A stretch of DNA of 64,000 bases. Source: Turritopsis dohrnii (taxonomy: Eukaryota; Cnidaria; Hydrozoa; Anthoathecata; Oceaniidae). Positions within the stretch are counted from its first letter, which is position 1; each line of letters begins with the position of its first letter. Location: positions 1,240,001 to 1,304,000 of the forward strand of contig BQMF02000045.1 in NCBI GenBank assembly GCA_027922465.2, given 5' to 3'. Below are positions 28,961-42,941 of this stretch, one piece after another. The notes under the pieces were generated by a model. That model was not told the DNA's origin and did no database searches. It saw only the letters and a list, made by a program, of their open reading frames with translations. A program made the translations under genes and the position numbers.

Positions 28961-31431
28961 TATTGTTTTCATTTTCATCAGAATTTTTCAAAAATCTTAC
29001 AAAGTTGATCCTAACAGTACTTTTTTCCATATAAGTAAACTTAAGACAAGAAACCTTTTTTACAATACCATCAAAATCACCGTATAATAAATTCATCAGC
29101 TATTTTTACTAATACGTTTTTGTATGCAACTTTTCCAGGATTAAATACATGAGGATATATTAGAAAACGTTCACAAAAGCAACAAGTGTGGGCGAAAGTA
29201 CATTTAAAGTCTGATTTCATTTCACAAGAAGGATAAAGTTATCCAAAAGACTTTAGTTGGATGGCATAAACCAACTGAAAAATCAACTAGTATGAAATAA
29301 TATATAACAAAGTAATCAATAATCAACAAAATGAAATATCATATTGCTCTATAATAAACATTCTTGTAATACTTTAATACAATTAATATCATACTGGATG
29401 TAATGTGCTAAGAAACAACTCAGTATATAGTTGCAACTCAATCTCAATGAATTCAACCTATCGAAGGGTGACTTTCTGTCTAAAAGATAGCTTCATCTGC
29501 AAGATTCTAAAGTGAAGTTAATTGAAAATACAGACAAAATTTATTTCTGTCCAAAACTTTTGCTTAGTAAGAGTAACTGCGAAATAAAATGGAGCCACTC
29601 TTTACATCCTCACTTCAAATGTCATATTTAACACCACGATAAATTAAAAAATTGCATTATACTGAAAAAAAGTTAGGAAACCAAAATAGTTCTTAAGGGG
29701 AAAGATCACGTAAATACATGTTTTGTTTCATTACTGTCAATTTCTGGCAAATTAGCTGAATGATCATTGAGAAATAAAACACAAACGGTCCTAAAATATT
29801 TGTTTACTTGATAAAACTATTAACTGATTGATATACTATTAACAAAATCTAATTACCGGAAATTAGGTAATTAGGAATTAGGAATTAACTTTGCGTCTTG
29901 TTTAATAAGGAAATTCTGGAAATCTATGAGAAATTGAAAATCCTCGGACTGTCAGTACATCTCATAGATAATTATTACTTCTTTTGTTTTCAGAAATGTA
30001 AAGCTATCTACAGTCAAGTCCTGCCATCTCGAACTCTCAATGGACTGAATAAATAGTTTGCGATTTTCAAGATAGCGCAACAGGAAATGTTTCAGATATC
30101 GGGTTTCAATTTTTTAACGATTAGTTGTAGACATAAAAGAATGTCAAAAGAAGATAAATGATAAGATCCTAAATCTTAAGGATTAAAATGATTTAAAAAG
30201 CATTGGAAGATTCAAAAACTTAAATAGCATGGATCGACTGGATTTTATATAAGCAGGACTTTAGGAAAAAGTTCAAGATAAAGTTTGAAATTTGTCTCTA
30301 AGGACTAAAAATTAGTTCAAGGTAGTGGAAAGTTTCAGATAGCAGAGTTTGTGATAGAGGAACTGACTGTGGTTTTCGAGGATATAAATGTTGATGAGAC
30401 GAAGGCTTTTGTTCGAGAGAGCGCCAAGATTAAGGTAACAAGAGTTGCCTGTAAAGCAACAGAATTTTACCCGGTCATACCATTCATTAACTTTGTCTTG
30501 TAATCATCCAACCATCTTGATTCATTGACCACGTTTCATTTGATTTGCTGACAAAGATAAAAAGTATTTAAAGTGTTGATAACAGAGATATGCAGTAAAA
30601 TTGCGTAAAAAGTTCAATCGTATATTTTAGAACCTCATCATAACATCCCACGGAATATGTTTACAGTGCGCAATATCAACAAAAACTTTCAAATATGTAC
30701 AATTCTTATTATGAGTTGAGATAGCTTTTAAATTACGTTATATTGAATTTAAGGTAAAACCCTTGTCAACGCTAGTAATTTTCATTTTAATGCCATTTTT
30801 CATTGGAAATTGTCTTTTTCTTCGGAAAATCGTAGAGGCTGCCACAATAGTCTATCTAACACACGTCTACAACTGATAAAGTTTCATTTCATATATAATA
30901 TAGTTTTTTTATAGAACGTAGAAAGCTGATAGAAGGGAAAGATTTTAATGAACGCCTCAGTCTTAAATACAAGGATAACACTTATTTCAGACAAAATATA
31001 CAGCCAATATTAGCTAAGTAAATAACAAAATTATTTGGTAACCCAAAAAACTGGAGGACTTTCAACGATTAATTTGTGCTCAATCACAATTCTTACGTGT
31101 TTTTTTGTTTCAACAAAATGAAGCTTACCTACTCCAGAACGTATGCTCATAAGAATTTGAAAGATTATATAACTTTATGCTCTCTATAAATTTGTAACGC
31201 ACGGAAATAACTGAAATCATACATGTTCTTTAATGCAACATATTTCAAAAATAAGAACATTTCATTTTGATTTTATCCTTTAAAAAATACTGATTTAAAA
31301 ACTCTTTGTCATCAACACGAGCAAAAAAGTAATTGAGTCTAAATAACAAAGTAATATTCATCTAGTTGATGTCCATATACAAACCACAAGAAAATTTAAT
31401 TTCAGTCAGGACATTAAACCGCAATAGTTTA
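28961..31431. other. no gene recognised
   Basis: A/T-rich intergenic sequence between the 28-kb ORF cluster and the 3' end of gene A. Only short ORFs are present and I support no feature here. Confidence 0.5.
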
Positions 31432-34400
31432 TCAAATTAACTTCTTCCTCTTCCTTGAAATCAAAATCTCCCGAATCTTCTGCCAGATCTTCAAAAATCC
31501 CTGGAAAGTGAAATATAATATTAGAAACGAGATGGGCGTCAGTATTGCGTCAATTCCATCGTAGATCTTTAACACAGACATAATTGATTCATCGTTATCT
31601 ATTCTGTAGACGTACAAAAATGAACGTAGCGTGTTCACACCTGCAAAAGTAATTAAAAGTGAAAGAGAAACTGATTCAAGTTGATTAACCAATTCGTCTT
31701 TGTATGGTTTTAATTGAAGTTGACCAAGCAAGAACAAAATCAAAAGCGGAAATATAAATGACAGTCGAGAGATAGGGTCGATGCAAAACACTACCACACA
31801 TGCAATGAGTAATCTTTGATAAAGCAACCACGAATGCCAGTACGAGATGTTATTTCTATATGGTTGCTCAAAAATGTAACTGATTGCTGTTTTTAATTTA
31901 TTCTCTTCAATATGGACGTTGCAAACGTCACTGCAGAGTTTCCACACGAAATAGAACGGTACGGTTGCAGGGATAAGCATGAAGATGAGAAATCGTTCAG
32001 AGGATATGTACTGTGAATTTAAGAGATGTAATGATAAAAACAAGGAAAGCGGAAAAGGAACAACCCATAAAGCAAGAAATGAGGATGCAACATATTGCGT
32101 AAATCCCCAACATTTCATTTCACTGAATATGTAAAGGACATCGGCATTGCCGATAGTTATACAGTGAATCATAGTCAAACAAAACGTTGACATGTTTTTA
32201 TATCGCATTGCAAGTATGCGTAACAAGCAAGAGTAACATCGTGTTAGGAATGATATGTTGTCTGGTTGGTGTCGTGACGCGTAAATATCATGGTTTTCAA
32301 GATTATCTGAATTACTTATGTCTTCTGGAACAGCGGGTTGGAGGTTTTCCTGTCCTTCTGCAATCTCTACATTTACCAACGCTCTTTTTGAATTCTTACG
32401 TATGAACATCACATGCACTGATATAGCTAATATAAGGACAGGAACAACCATGCCAATAGTAAAAAATAGATCCTTGACAACGTATTTTTGGAAATCGTTA
32501 AAAGTTGATGACGGGCAAAAATAGCCAGAAAGTTTGATGAAATCTAAATTAAATACATTTTCCAGGAAGGTGCTTATTGATGATTGAGAATACTTGAAGC
32601 TCAAATCAATGGTTATCAACTGTTTCAACTGATAAAAGCCAACCAGTATGTTAAATATTCCACTCCAGCGACATTTATCTTCTTCTGGTTCATGGGAAGG
32701 TGTTACTTCATTTGGCAATAAATGCCCTCTGCTTTCGTCATTAATAGGATTAGTTGAACTGTATCTTTTTAGCTCAATACTTTCAATATTTATTTCCTCT
32801 TTTACTGTGTCTCCTTTGGGGGGGTTGCAACATTTTAAGGCATGAAAGATTTTTTTTAAGAGATCAAATAGTGTTTTCAGTTGATCTAAGTATCCAAGAA
32901 CAAGAACATATAATAAAGAGGTTAAAACGAATAATAGCCAAAAAATGGCTGGGTGTTTACAGCTGAATGCAGGCTTGCAGTTGGGTGAAAAGTAATCTAC
33001 ATAATACCCTTCTTGGCACCTGCTGCATAACATTCCAATGCGGTATGAATTACATGTATTGTAAGATTGACATGCAACAGTAGTTTTGGAGCAACAATAA
33101 CCATCGGGACAATGGTAAAACTTAACGTTTCCAGTGGATACATTAAGTAAGCCCCAATAATTATCGTTGCTTAATATTCTGTCAATACACGTTGCACCAC
33201 TGGGACATTTTTTACAAATTTTTTTTGGAATTCCGTTCATGGTCCATGTCGTTGTACTTCTGGTATTTCGGTATAAGAAATAAACTGGAATCTCTGATGA
33301 AAATTGTCTTTTTTCAAGCAATGTTTCCGTATTATATTTTTTGTTTAATGAAAAATTAGTGTTTCGATCGGTGATGGTGTACGAGTCTTTCTTGCATGGC
33401 TTGCAAAAATACTCAAAACGAAAGATGTCTGTTGTCTTAATATCGTAGTAAGGAATATTGTTTTCTGGGCATGATAAAGTTGAATCAGTAGAGTTAATGT
33501 TGCTTGAAATGTCTGATTTTATTTGAATTTCTATTACAGGTAGTTCCGACATCACTTTCTTCAAATGAATGTTGACATGATGTATTTCGATGTTGGTAAA
33601 TTCATCTCCCTTAATTATGATTGATGGTTGTTTTTTGCTAAAAGAAATTATCTCCGTATTCGTTAAATTGATCGAACTAATGGATTCCCTGAAATTTTGG
33701 AAGTCTATAGCATTTTTAGAAACTTTGAAAAATGAATTTTGAATAGAGATGTTAGAGTTTAGGGCTCTAATGCCTTCGTCGCAGCTGCTACTTAGGGAAA
33801 TAGCTACAGCATCACATTCCTCCAATTGAAGTGCCATTCCAACCTTCGAGTAGCGGATACTTAGTTTCTCTATCCGTATATAAGCATTTCTTGTTTCTAC
33901 TGCAGTGTCAAATAATACATTCCTTAATTCAATGTTTCTTAAAAGTATTATTTGAAAAGTTATTGAGCTTTCTATTGACTTGACCCTATGCATCATGATT
34001 CTTACGTCATCGATCGTTTTAATATTAAACCAATCTCTTTTGTATTTCAAAATGTTTTCAAGTGTTTCGTTCATAATAAACCTTATTCGATCCCTTGTTT
34101 TCGTTACAGCAGAAAATGATTCATCTTCAGTCTGGTTAGTTGTAACTGTGTAGAAATGTGAATCTAGATCATGTAAGGAATCGGGTGAACTAAAAAGAAC
34201 TTTTGTTGTTTCAGAATTCTGAAAATTCACATTAGACATGATGGTTTTCTGAACTTTATAAAGTTTAAACATTTCCTTATTTGATATCATGTTATTTATA
34301 AAAATACCAGACAATGACGCTAACTTTGAATCAACTATCTCTATGCAACCATCACTCTTTGTGTTTGTGATTGAAATTTCCGAAATATTGTTGTTGTCAA

Positions 34401-37020
34401 CTTTAGTTAGATGTATGAAAGCGTTATTTACATTTGTCTCTTTGATGTGGAGCATTGATATAATCAATGACGTAACTGATTCAAAATAAACCGCATGTTT
34501 CCCTGCTGTTCCTTTTTCCAAGTTTATCTCCGTCATAATAATATGTGTTACGTTAAGAAAAAATAGATATGTTGTACGGGTTTTTATGTTTTTGATATAA
34601 AACTTGGATAGAAATACTGATGTTTCTTTAAAAAAACTAACAGCATTCACTCCCACTGATCCATTTGTAAAGCTTATCTCCGTCATATTAGTATTATTTA
34701 CTTGTCTAAAATATAGATATCTGTACTCGGCGTTTATGTTTATAATATGAAACTTGGATAGAACTGCTGATGTTACTTCATAAAAAGCAACAGCATCCAC
34801 TCCCACTGATCCATTTGTAAAACTTATCTCTCTCATATTAGTATTAATTACTTGTTTAAACCATAGATACATGTACCTGGCGTTTATGTTTATAATATGA
34901 AACTTGGATAGAACTGCTGATGTTACTTTAGAAAAATAAACAGCAACCGCTCCCACTGATCCATTTCCAAAGCTTATCTCCGTCATATTAGTATTATTTA
35001 CTTGTTCAAACTGTAGATATCCGTCCCTGGCGTTTATGTTTTTAATATGAAACTTGGATAGAACTGCTGATATTACTTTACCAAAAACAACACCATCAAA
35101 TGTTGTTCCGTTTTCCAAGGTTATCTCCATCAAACTGATATTATTTATTTCCTTAAAATGTAGATACACACTGTTAACTTTTGTGTTTTTGATATGAAAC
35201 CTAGATAGAAATGCTGATGTTACGCGAGCAATTCTAACCCCGCTTTGCCTTACTGAGCAGTTCTCAAAGTTTATCTCAGTCATTTTGAGGTAATTAACAT
35301 TATATAAAAAAATGCCTGAATATACTATCGAATGTTCGATAGTAATGTTTGTTATGGATACTGAGTTCTGATTTTTAGTTTCAATGATTTGATTGCAATT
35401 CACATTTCTAACGGTAACATCCGAAAAAATGAATGTGTCATTTATGGCATGGAACAAATCTAACTTTGCAAGAACATGTCCTATTGTTAAATTGTGAATT
35501 ATACATTTTGAGTTTGTGGCATTAAAAAGTCCTCCACAAGTGACATCGCGGAACAAGACGTCATTAATTTCAATATTGCTCACATTCTCAGCTTCAATTA
35601 TGTATCGTTCCGTGTTCATTTGCCCTTTGAATTGACATCGATTCAAAATAAATTTTTCAGAATTCATGATATTGAATACTGAGTCATTAAAAATTTTGGA
35701 GTCAGTAATTTTTAGAATTGAATTTTTGTGTTTATCAAGACCTGACACTATTATTGCTGCTGAAGTAACAGTAGCATTGTGGATGGAAATGATTACCTGA
35801 TTAAATGATTGTGACTGATCAGTTAGATTCACTTTAAGGAAAACTTTCTGCGTCATGCTCTTAATGTAACAATTAGTAATGTTGATGTCTAATGCTTGAA
35901 ACTTACCCCTTGCTAAAGTTACATTAAAGAAATTGATACTTTCTATAGCGATGTGAATATTCGTTGAATTCTCCTTTACATCAAACACAGGTATTCCTTT
36001 GCTTGCAGTAATTGTTGGCACGCAGCCATTCTTATTCATTCCCTTAATGTGGAAGGTAAAACTAGACAAAAAAATAGTTTCATTAATCTCATACCTATCA
36101 CACCGCTCATTCATAAGAACTATCACATCATTCGTTTCCACTTTTTGGTAGTAGGTATAACCCAACGATCGACAAGGTTCAGTTTTGTTCCCACATTTTT
36201 TGGTATCTGCGCCATTAACTGATACGAAATGAACCTGGAATTCATACACTAGAAAAAAGAATGCGTTAATCTATTTTGTGAAAAAAACATTTTGATAATA
36301 CAACAATGTACTTTGCAGGATTCGTGAAAAATTCAATAATTTAGGTGTTCTTTCCAGACACTGTTATCATACACATTGAAATAAGCTCGGTCACACTCAG
36401 TACTAGCGGACATTCTTATAATCGTTTGCAAATCTTTTTTAGTTTTTTGATAGGAATCTCAAAAGCAGACACATTATTTGCTTTAAGGAATAACTCAGTA
36501 GCGCCTTTTGTGATCCTTGCCACCGCATTCTGAGAAAACCAGAACGTTTTACGTGGTAAAATGGATATTAGATATATTAAGCATATCGGTTATTAACGTG
36601 AATGCTGGTAACCAATACCATACTCCTATCCAGAAATTCATAAATTGTCTCATTGCAGCCCTTGCCTCATTACAGTCTTTATAATTATGACGTAAATCAT
36701 CAATGTAGCAGAATTTCGTAAAATAATTTCCCTGGAGTATCATCATTCTTTGTTAATTCTCAAAATTATCAAAATTATCAAAATGAAAACGTAGAAACTG
36801 AAGAAGTAGAAACTGAGCCACTACTAACTCCAAAGTTGAATTCATTTTTTCCTGATATCGGGAACTACTAAAAAATTCGTTCTATTACGGGAAGGAACAA
36901 TTAGAAATAGCGTCAAAAAAAGCTCTTATTTCAAGAATAGCATGCGACAGTTTACTTACAGTTGATGAATGACAGGAGGATCCATAAAACCAACAGATAA
37001 ACCAAACGAAGTTTAACCAT
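31432..37020 (-). CDS. gene A: giant beta-helix/Cys-rich/multi-membrane surface protein (two exons)
   Basis: Exon 1 is 37020-36960 (ATG, 20 codons plus 1 base), ending in donor GTAAGT. It encodes a signal peptide (MVKLRLVYLLVLWILLSFIN). A 711-bp phase-1 intron ends with TTTTCTAG and exon 2 runs 36248-31432, for about 1,625 residues in total. After an N-terminal CGNKTEPCRSLGY motif, typical of the start of right-handed beta-helix (pectin-lyase-like) domains, about 900 residues of short strand repeats follow, rich in N-x-S/T sites, with a 50-residue tandem array inside. A Cys-rich region (about residues 985-1115: CKKCPSGATC, NDNYWG, CPDGYCC, CNSYRIGMLCSRCQEGYY) precedes about eight membrane helices and a conserved KPYKDELVNQLESVSLSLL block. 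The family is widespread in early animals but functionally uncharacterised to my knowledge; cell-surface recognition or adhesion is inference. Gene B is a paralogue. Confidence 0.85.
34560..35230 (-). repeat. 150-bp (50-residue) tandem repeats inside gene A
   Basis: The motif aacttggatagaa recurs at 34601, 34751, 34901 and 35051, exactly 150 bp apart, with a diverged unit near 35198. The coded unit is about 50 residues (VTSAVLSKFHIKNINAR... then NNTNMTEISFTNGSVG), equal to two beta-helix turns. The middle copies are nearly identical at the DNA level, which implies recent duplication or gene conversion. Confidence 0.85.
36249..36959 (-). other. phase-1 intron of gene A
   Basis: The donor on the minus strand reads T|GTAAGTAA at 36959 and the acceptor reads TTTTCTAG ending at 36249. 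The position relative to the protein is the same as in gene B. A 65-codon ORF on the same strand (36746-36549) lies inside but has no supporting evidence. Confidence 0.75.
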
Positions 37021-39129
37021 GTTAATCATCATTTAACAAATTTTCCGCAATTGAGAATGTCTCTTTAGAGTGAAGATTTGTTCATTTTTTTACATAGCAA
37101 TTTTTCCGCAATCGTATTAACTTTTCTGATGAACTTTATATAGCTACAAAATTTGTACCAACCCTTTTAATTGATTTGCCTAAAGATAAGATTAAAATCA
37201 GCGCGTTTAATTAAAGCTGTCTCTTGATTAGCCGAAGATTCTATAAAGCGTTGGCGCAATGACTAGCTCTTTAAACGATCAAAAATCATGGATTGTGTCG
37301 GTTTTGTTTGAAGATAAGCAGAAGATTGGAACAGCTTTATCCTATATGAAGGTATTATTTGAAGTTCTTAAGACATCGTAATTGCCAATAAACAGATATG
37401 AATTTTATTTCAACCAAATCCATGAGTAATGAAAAATAGAAATAAACAAACAAATGAAAGAAGGCCGATAACAACTGTAAAAACTGTATAAGTATAATGT
37501 AGTAATAGTATAAGACTAGCCGCCAAGGTGGCGTCGCTCGCCGCCCATATCCACCTGCTCTGTATCACTGTATCAATAAACGTCAAATTTCCTTATAAAC
37601 GGCTCGTACAACTTGTGTTCAACCAGAAGCAGATTCGAAGTCACAACCTCTGGTAAAACCAATCTTTTATCAGTGTAACAATACACTCAAAACGTATAGA
37701 GAGAAAATTTCAAATTTTTATTAACTTTTGTTTTAAAAAATGTTACGCGCTCTAACATGGGTGCTATCAAACGTAAGGGGGAAATGGTTTCTCTTCTTAA
37801 AAAGTTCACACGGAGGAGAGAAAAAGGGCACGTGCTAAATGAATAAATACATAGAATAAAAAAACGTTCGATCAGAACGCTTAACAATTAAAAGAAGAAA
37901 TTAATTTATAAAAAGAAAAGCAAAAAAAAAACATTTTGTTTTGATATGATACCCTTTTTTTACCTATCGGCTTTTAAACATTTTGATTGCTCAAAAAAAA
38001 AGTTCACCCGTCTCAGACAGTCAGGCAAGGATACGTTAGGATACACTGGTAAACCGCACATGCTGCCACGTTCTGCCACTGCTGCTTTATGTCCAAAACG
38101 TTTAATCAGTTAGTTTCTTTGTATTTAGTTGATGTATTGTTTTCAAAGCCAAGTCAACATGTAAAACTAACAATAATAATAAAAACAAAACGTTATTCCT
38201 ATTAGTTCATCAGCCAAAAAAGTCACGTTCGATTGGGATTGCAATGTATTTGCTCTGAACTCACGTCGCACACAAAAAAAGAATTAATTTCGCTCGCAAC
38301 TCAATCTACCATTTTGCGTGACTTTCAAACAAACGAACAAACAAACAAACAAACAAACAAACAGACGGAGAATCGGCTATTAATATATAGATGCTTCTCC
38401 TCATGGCCAGTCACTGGATAGTTATAGTCTTTTAAGGATTGTCCTTTCTATCAAGATTTGATCATATCTCTATACCTTAAAGTCATTTCTTTTCATTTTG
38501 AACATAAACGCAGTGTTACACCATTGGTATTTCCTTTAATTAGTTCTTAATATTAGGTATTTTAGCTATCAAGTTAATTGTCAACAAATTGTCCTAAAAT
38601 GAATAAATAAATACACATAACCCATCTGATGAATGTGCTCTAGGAAACCATTAGATGTCATGCGCGTATACGTTAACTACATGCTGATACCGTGTACAAT
38701 CAAAAAGATTGAAGAAAGGAACTACTAACTACTATCATTAATGTAACTACCGAGCGAATGAAGAAGCTGTTCGCTCAGTCGCACGACCGCAGCGATTGAA
38801 CAGAAAACCGGCCTTTTGAAACTTAAAACGTATAGTCTTGTATTTTTCTTGGTAAGTGAGCTAAGGTTTTGACTTTATCTTTGTTATACAAACACATATA
38901 ACTGTTGCAGTTAGGATTTAAGGAGTCGCAAAATGATACATGACTTAAACAAAAGCCTGGTTTCTTTCATTAGTTATCACCCCAATTGGAATTAATTCCG
39001 TTAATTTATTCCGTCGTTAGTATATTTGCACGTTCTAACCAACCGAGACACGATTATTGATTTAAAAAGCTTTCGTCTCGTTGTTTGTTTATCAATTTCT
39101 ATAACAACAATATGTTCTAAAAACGTTCA
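37021..39129. other. intergenic, no gene recognised; simple repeat near 38333
   Basis: This is the upstream side of gene A. It holds a (CAAA)n tract at about 38333-38362 and only short ORFs. No tRNA, rRNA or conserved domain was seen. Confidence 0.5.
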
Positions 39130-39132
39130 TTA

Positions 39133-41980
39133 AGCTTGGTCCCCACTACGGCGATGAATCTTCATCGCTTTCATATTTCGCGGCGATGGTTTTTAATGCC
39201 ATTGGTGGGGATGAAAAGCGACAGGATTTTTAAATTCTTCGCCTAAAAAATGAAGCGATAGCAAAAGCGATGAATATCAAAACTTTTTGATATTTTATCG
39301 CTTTTTCTATCGCCTTATTTTCATTGTTTTTCAATCTCAAAGAAATACCACCTATAAATTCAATGGAGATTAATAACCATTTTAAAATTTAAATGCAAAA
39401 GTATTGTTTTTGAGCACGTGGTACCTGAAGCTCAACATTTTGGTTTTGAGCAATAAAAACATTCTGTATACTTCAGAAGTAAGGATAACTGTAATCATAA
39501 TGAAAAAGAAATTAACACAATCGGTCGTAATTTGCTTTCATCTTTCGCTTTAATATTTCGATTTTCAAGATTTGGATGTATGCGCCACGTTTTTGGTCAG
39601 CGCGGAAAGCAGCTGATCTTTCATTAGCGTGTGTCCGTACTTCCGTCCCAGAGTTTTGTCCACAGTTCTAGCCTGGATTCCTCATAGAAAGTTGATACCG
39701 CTTAAAAATAAGGGTGGAATAGAGGCTATTTGCTAATCGTGGCTTAATTCAGATTTTTCAGATAATTTATAATTACAGCTATTTTATCAGGGTGAGTGCG
39801 GCCTCAAATTAAAACACGAGTCTTACAGTTTGCCTATCACACAGGTATCGTTTTTTGGAGATGGAAGCTGAAGGGAAGGGTTATTTTTCACCAGAGAAGT
39901 AAAGGAATTCGTAATATCATCGTATATCATCATTGAATCTGTTATTATAATACTGTTGAGTTAGCGAGCGCTGATTTTGTGTTCTGTGCCACATTAGTCA
40001 GACCTGGAGATAGAGAGCTCTGCTGCTGCCTCTCCAACAAAGGACCTGTGTATTATCAGATATGTATATGTTATTTTTTAAGTATTCATACAAATGTGTC
40101 CGTCAATATAGGCAAGTTTTAAATGTCACTATAAATAAAAATTAAATAATTATTATGCACACAAAAATAAAATGTGTAGTTGTGGAAATCTATCTATAGT
40201 ATTATAGTCATCAAAAATAATCAGACAACATCTTAAAGTTTATAAAACGTAGGTAAACATTTATCGCGTAACATACTACTTATTGATTTAATTAGAATTT
40301 GAACTTGGAATACAAAGTAATGCTAATTTATTATTGTTACATCACTTCTCTAACTGTTTTGAACTTGATTGAATTACTTTTGTCAAACACAGCAGCTTAA
40401 ATCGTTGGTTTTCTTAAGTACGGCTAAGGTACGGCTTAGGTACGGCTAGCTTTCGGTAAGCAGTGTGTGGTACACATAATCTAAAATGACTCTAACAATG
40501 ATATTCTGTGTTGTTTGTAATGTAATGTTGTAATTAAAGCAAAAGAGCGAAATAAACATGTTCGTAAACTCTACATACATCACTTTATAGAATGAATATT
40601 GTCTATTAAATAAATTACCTATGTGGAGTCATTGTATGTCTCTTCACTTACTTATAGTCTTGTCGTTTTGTTTTTCTTTAATTTTGTCACTTATATATAT
40701 ATTTTTTGTTTGAGGCTGACAATTTTGATACATCGTTTTGTCATATATTCTTGTTCCCCATTTGATTTTGAAGTAATATTCATTGCAAAAATTTTGTACT
40801 TGTATATACGTTTTAAAAATAATGACCTTCGAAAACTGCCCAAATTTGGTTTTCATGATTTACTGGTCCTGTTGCTCCCATTTCATGAAGCCGTAACTCA
40901 GAGCCAAGACGAGTTTAGAGCAAAATATTTGGCACAGTTATCATTCACAACATAGACAAGAAAATATCTCGAAATAAGATAATTTTGAGGTGGTCACTAT
41001 CACTGGTGTCAGCCTCTTACAAAAAGTGGCTCTTAATTAATCGGCAGTTGTTTTGCATGCTTTTTTTTATTTTCAGTGACAAATATGGTGCATTACCACT
41101 CATACAAGCACATGGTATTTTTTAAATATCATCAGTTATTTTTAGTCATTCCTTTGCAAAATTCATCTTTGTAATGTATGTGAGAAGTTTGCTTTTTAAC
41201 TCTTTGTAATCATTAGAATAAAGATCTGCATGAAGTTTTGTGAAGTATACTCTAAAGCTTTTTTAAGGAATTGGTAACTTCTTCTGATTTCAATGCAAAC
41301 GTGTATTCATTCACAATCCATTTTATTGAATTCACTTCAAAGACAATCGTATTTGTTTCATTTGTAAAGATGTCCTTAGATAACATAGATAAAACTGTAC
41401 ACAAAGTCAAATGAAACATTGATAAGTGTTTGATATGCTTTGTATCTTTAAAGAAAACATTTCAAAAACATATAAACATTAAAACATTTTATTGAATTAA
41501 TATGGACACAAGTTTGGTTTTAACATTGAATGTCTTATTACTTCACTATTACTTCATTTATCATTCATGAATTCCTATTTTGACCTTCCTGGAACAAAAA
41601 TGTGATTTTTCCATTTTGCTTCACAGTCAAGCATTTTTCAACTTTGGCGAAAGCGCTGACCTTCAGGCCTCCTGGCCTCTTGTTCACATTGAAAAAAAAA
41701 ATCTTATGAACCCAAAATTTTTCGTTCGTCTTCGAATTTTTCTTAGTAGTAATATCATACGAAGAATCAATAAATTTTTTCTTCTTTCCGACAAGATGTA
41801 TCACTTCAACATACGTATATAACCGTAAAAATTGTGCATAAAAATATTTTTATTTAAAAAAGCGACCGCAGATGGGGATAAAAAGCGACCAAGGAAAGCG
41901 ATGCAAATAAAGCGAAGAACTTTCGAAAATTCGTCGTCGTTTAGGCGATGAACATTTATCGCCGTAGAGGGGACCAAGCT
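39133..41980. mobile_element. 2.85-kb non-autonomous TIR element flanked by TTA
   Basis: The left end starts AGCTTGGTCCCCACTACGGC and the right end is the inverse of AGCTTGGTCCCCTCTACGGC. The match continues for about 36 bp with a few differences (GATGAATCTTCATCGC against GATAAATGTTCATCGC). TTA flanks both sides (39130-39132, 41981-41983). Both termini are followed by many AAGCGAT/AAGCGAC units. The 2.4-kb interior has no transposase. TTA target and AGCT start suggest a PIF/Harbinger-related non-autonomous element; this assignment is inference. Confidence 0.75.
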
Positions 41981-42941
41981 TTAGCTGTTAATCAATCTTG
42001 TTTATTCTTTTTGTTCATGTCGCCGTCCAGCTTGCTGTCGCATTCATTTGCGAGAATGAATCATTGAAGTAATATTTCAAATATTTGAAAAATATATTGC
42101 TCGATAATCACTGTTTTTTTTGCTATATCGTTAAATATTATTAACTGAGTTTCTTTTCCCAAGTAACAGCATGTTCTCAAGAACAATAAGATGTTTTTCT
42201 TTTGATATGACCTAGCACTTATTGTATTTAAATGTATTTAAACACAGTGTCATGAAGGATGTTTGGTTTTTAGTTGTATATTAGCTTGTAATTAAAATCG
42301 GAAAGTCGTTTAAGATACCCATGTAAGAAATTTCATGCCAATTTTCCAACTAAATTTTTTATATAAAGAATATCTACAGTTGATTGACATACGTAATTGC
42401 GATCATCAATAGTTCGCAATCGAAACTTTGTTTTGGTTCACAAGAACAATCATTCGTGTTATCACTTTTCTGCAAACAAAAATAAGTGCCTTACCTAATT
42501 ATTTTATGTTTTGGTATATTGACAGTTTCCTAAATAAAGTTTAAATGTGATGCCGATTCAAATTAAAACTACAAGCCATTAGGCTTCAACAATTTCCGCA
42601 TCAGCCCTTGAGAAAATTGTTTTCGGCTAATTTTCAAGATGTCTGAATGAGTTTATCCATTCTTTTCTTGTTGAAAATGCTTATGTTATGAGAATAGGTC
42701 TATCGCAATTTCGAAAATATGATTTATTGAATAAAATGATATTTGGTAGAAGTGAACCAAAATCATTTGACAAAAGAAGCTGTATGGATTGATGGCTTTC
42801 ACAATTATATTGGCCTCAACTCTATTTTTACGTCTACTATAAACAAATGATTTTATATAGTTTGACAACTTCTTTAAAATTGTAGACTTAGTCTATTGAT
42901 GATCAAATCTGAAAGTGACTGTCACATTCAACATCAGCACG

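Noticed and set aside
36549..36746. 65-codon minus-strand ORF in the intron of gene A
   Set aside because: No splice sites joining it to gene A and no recognised domain.
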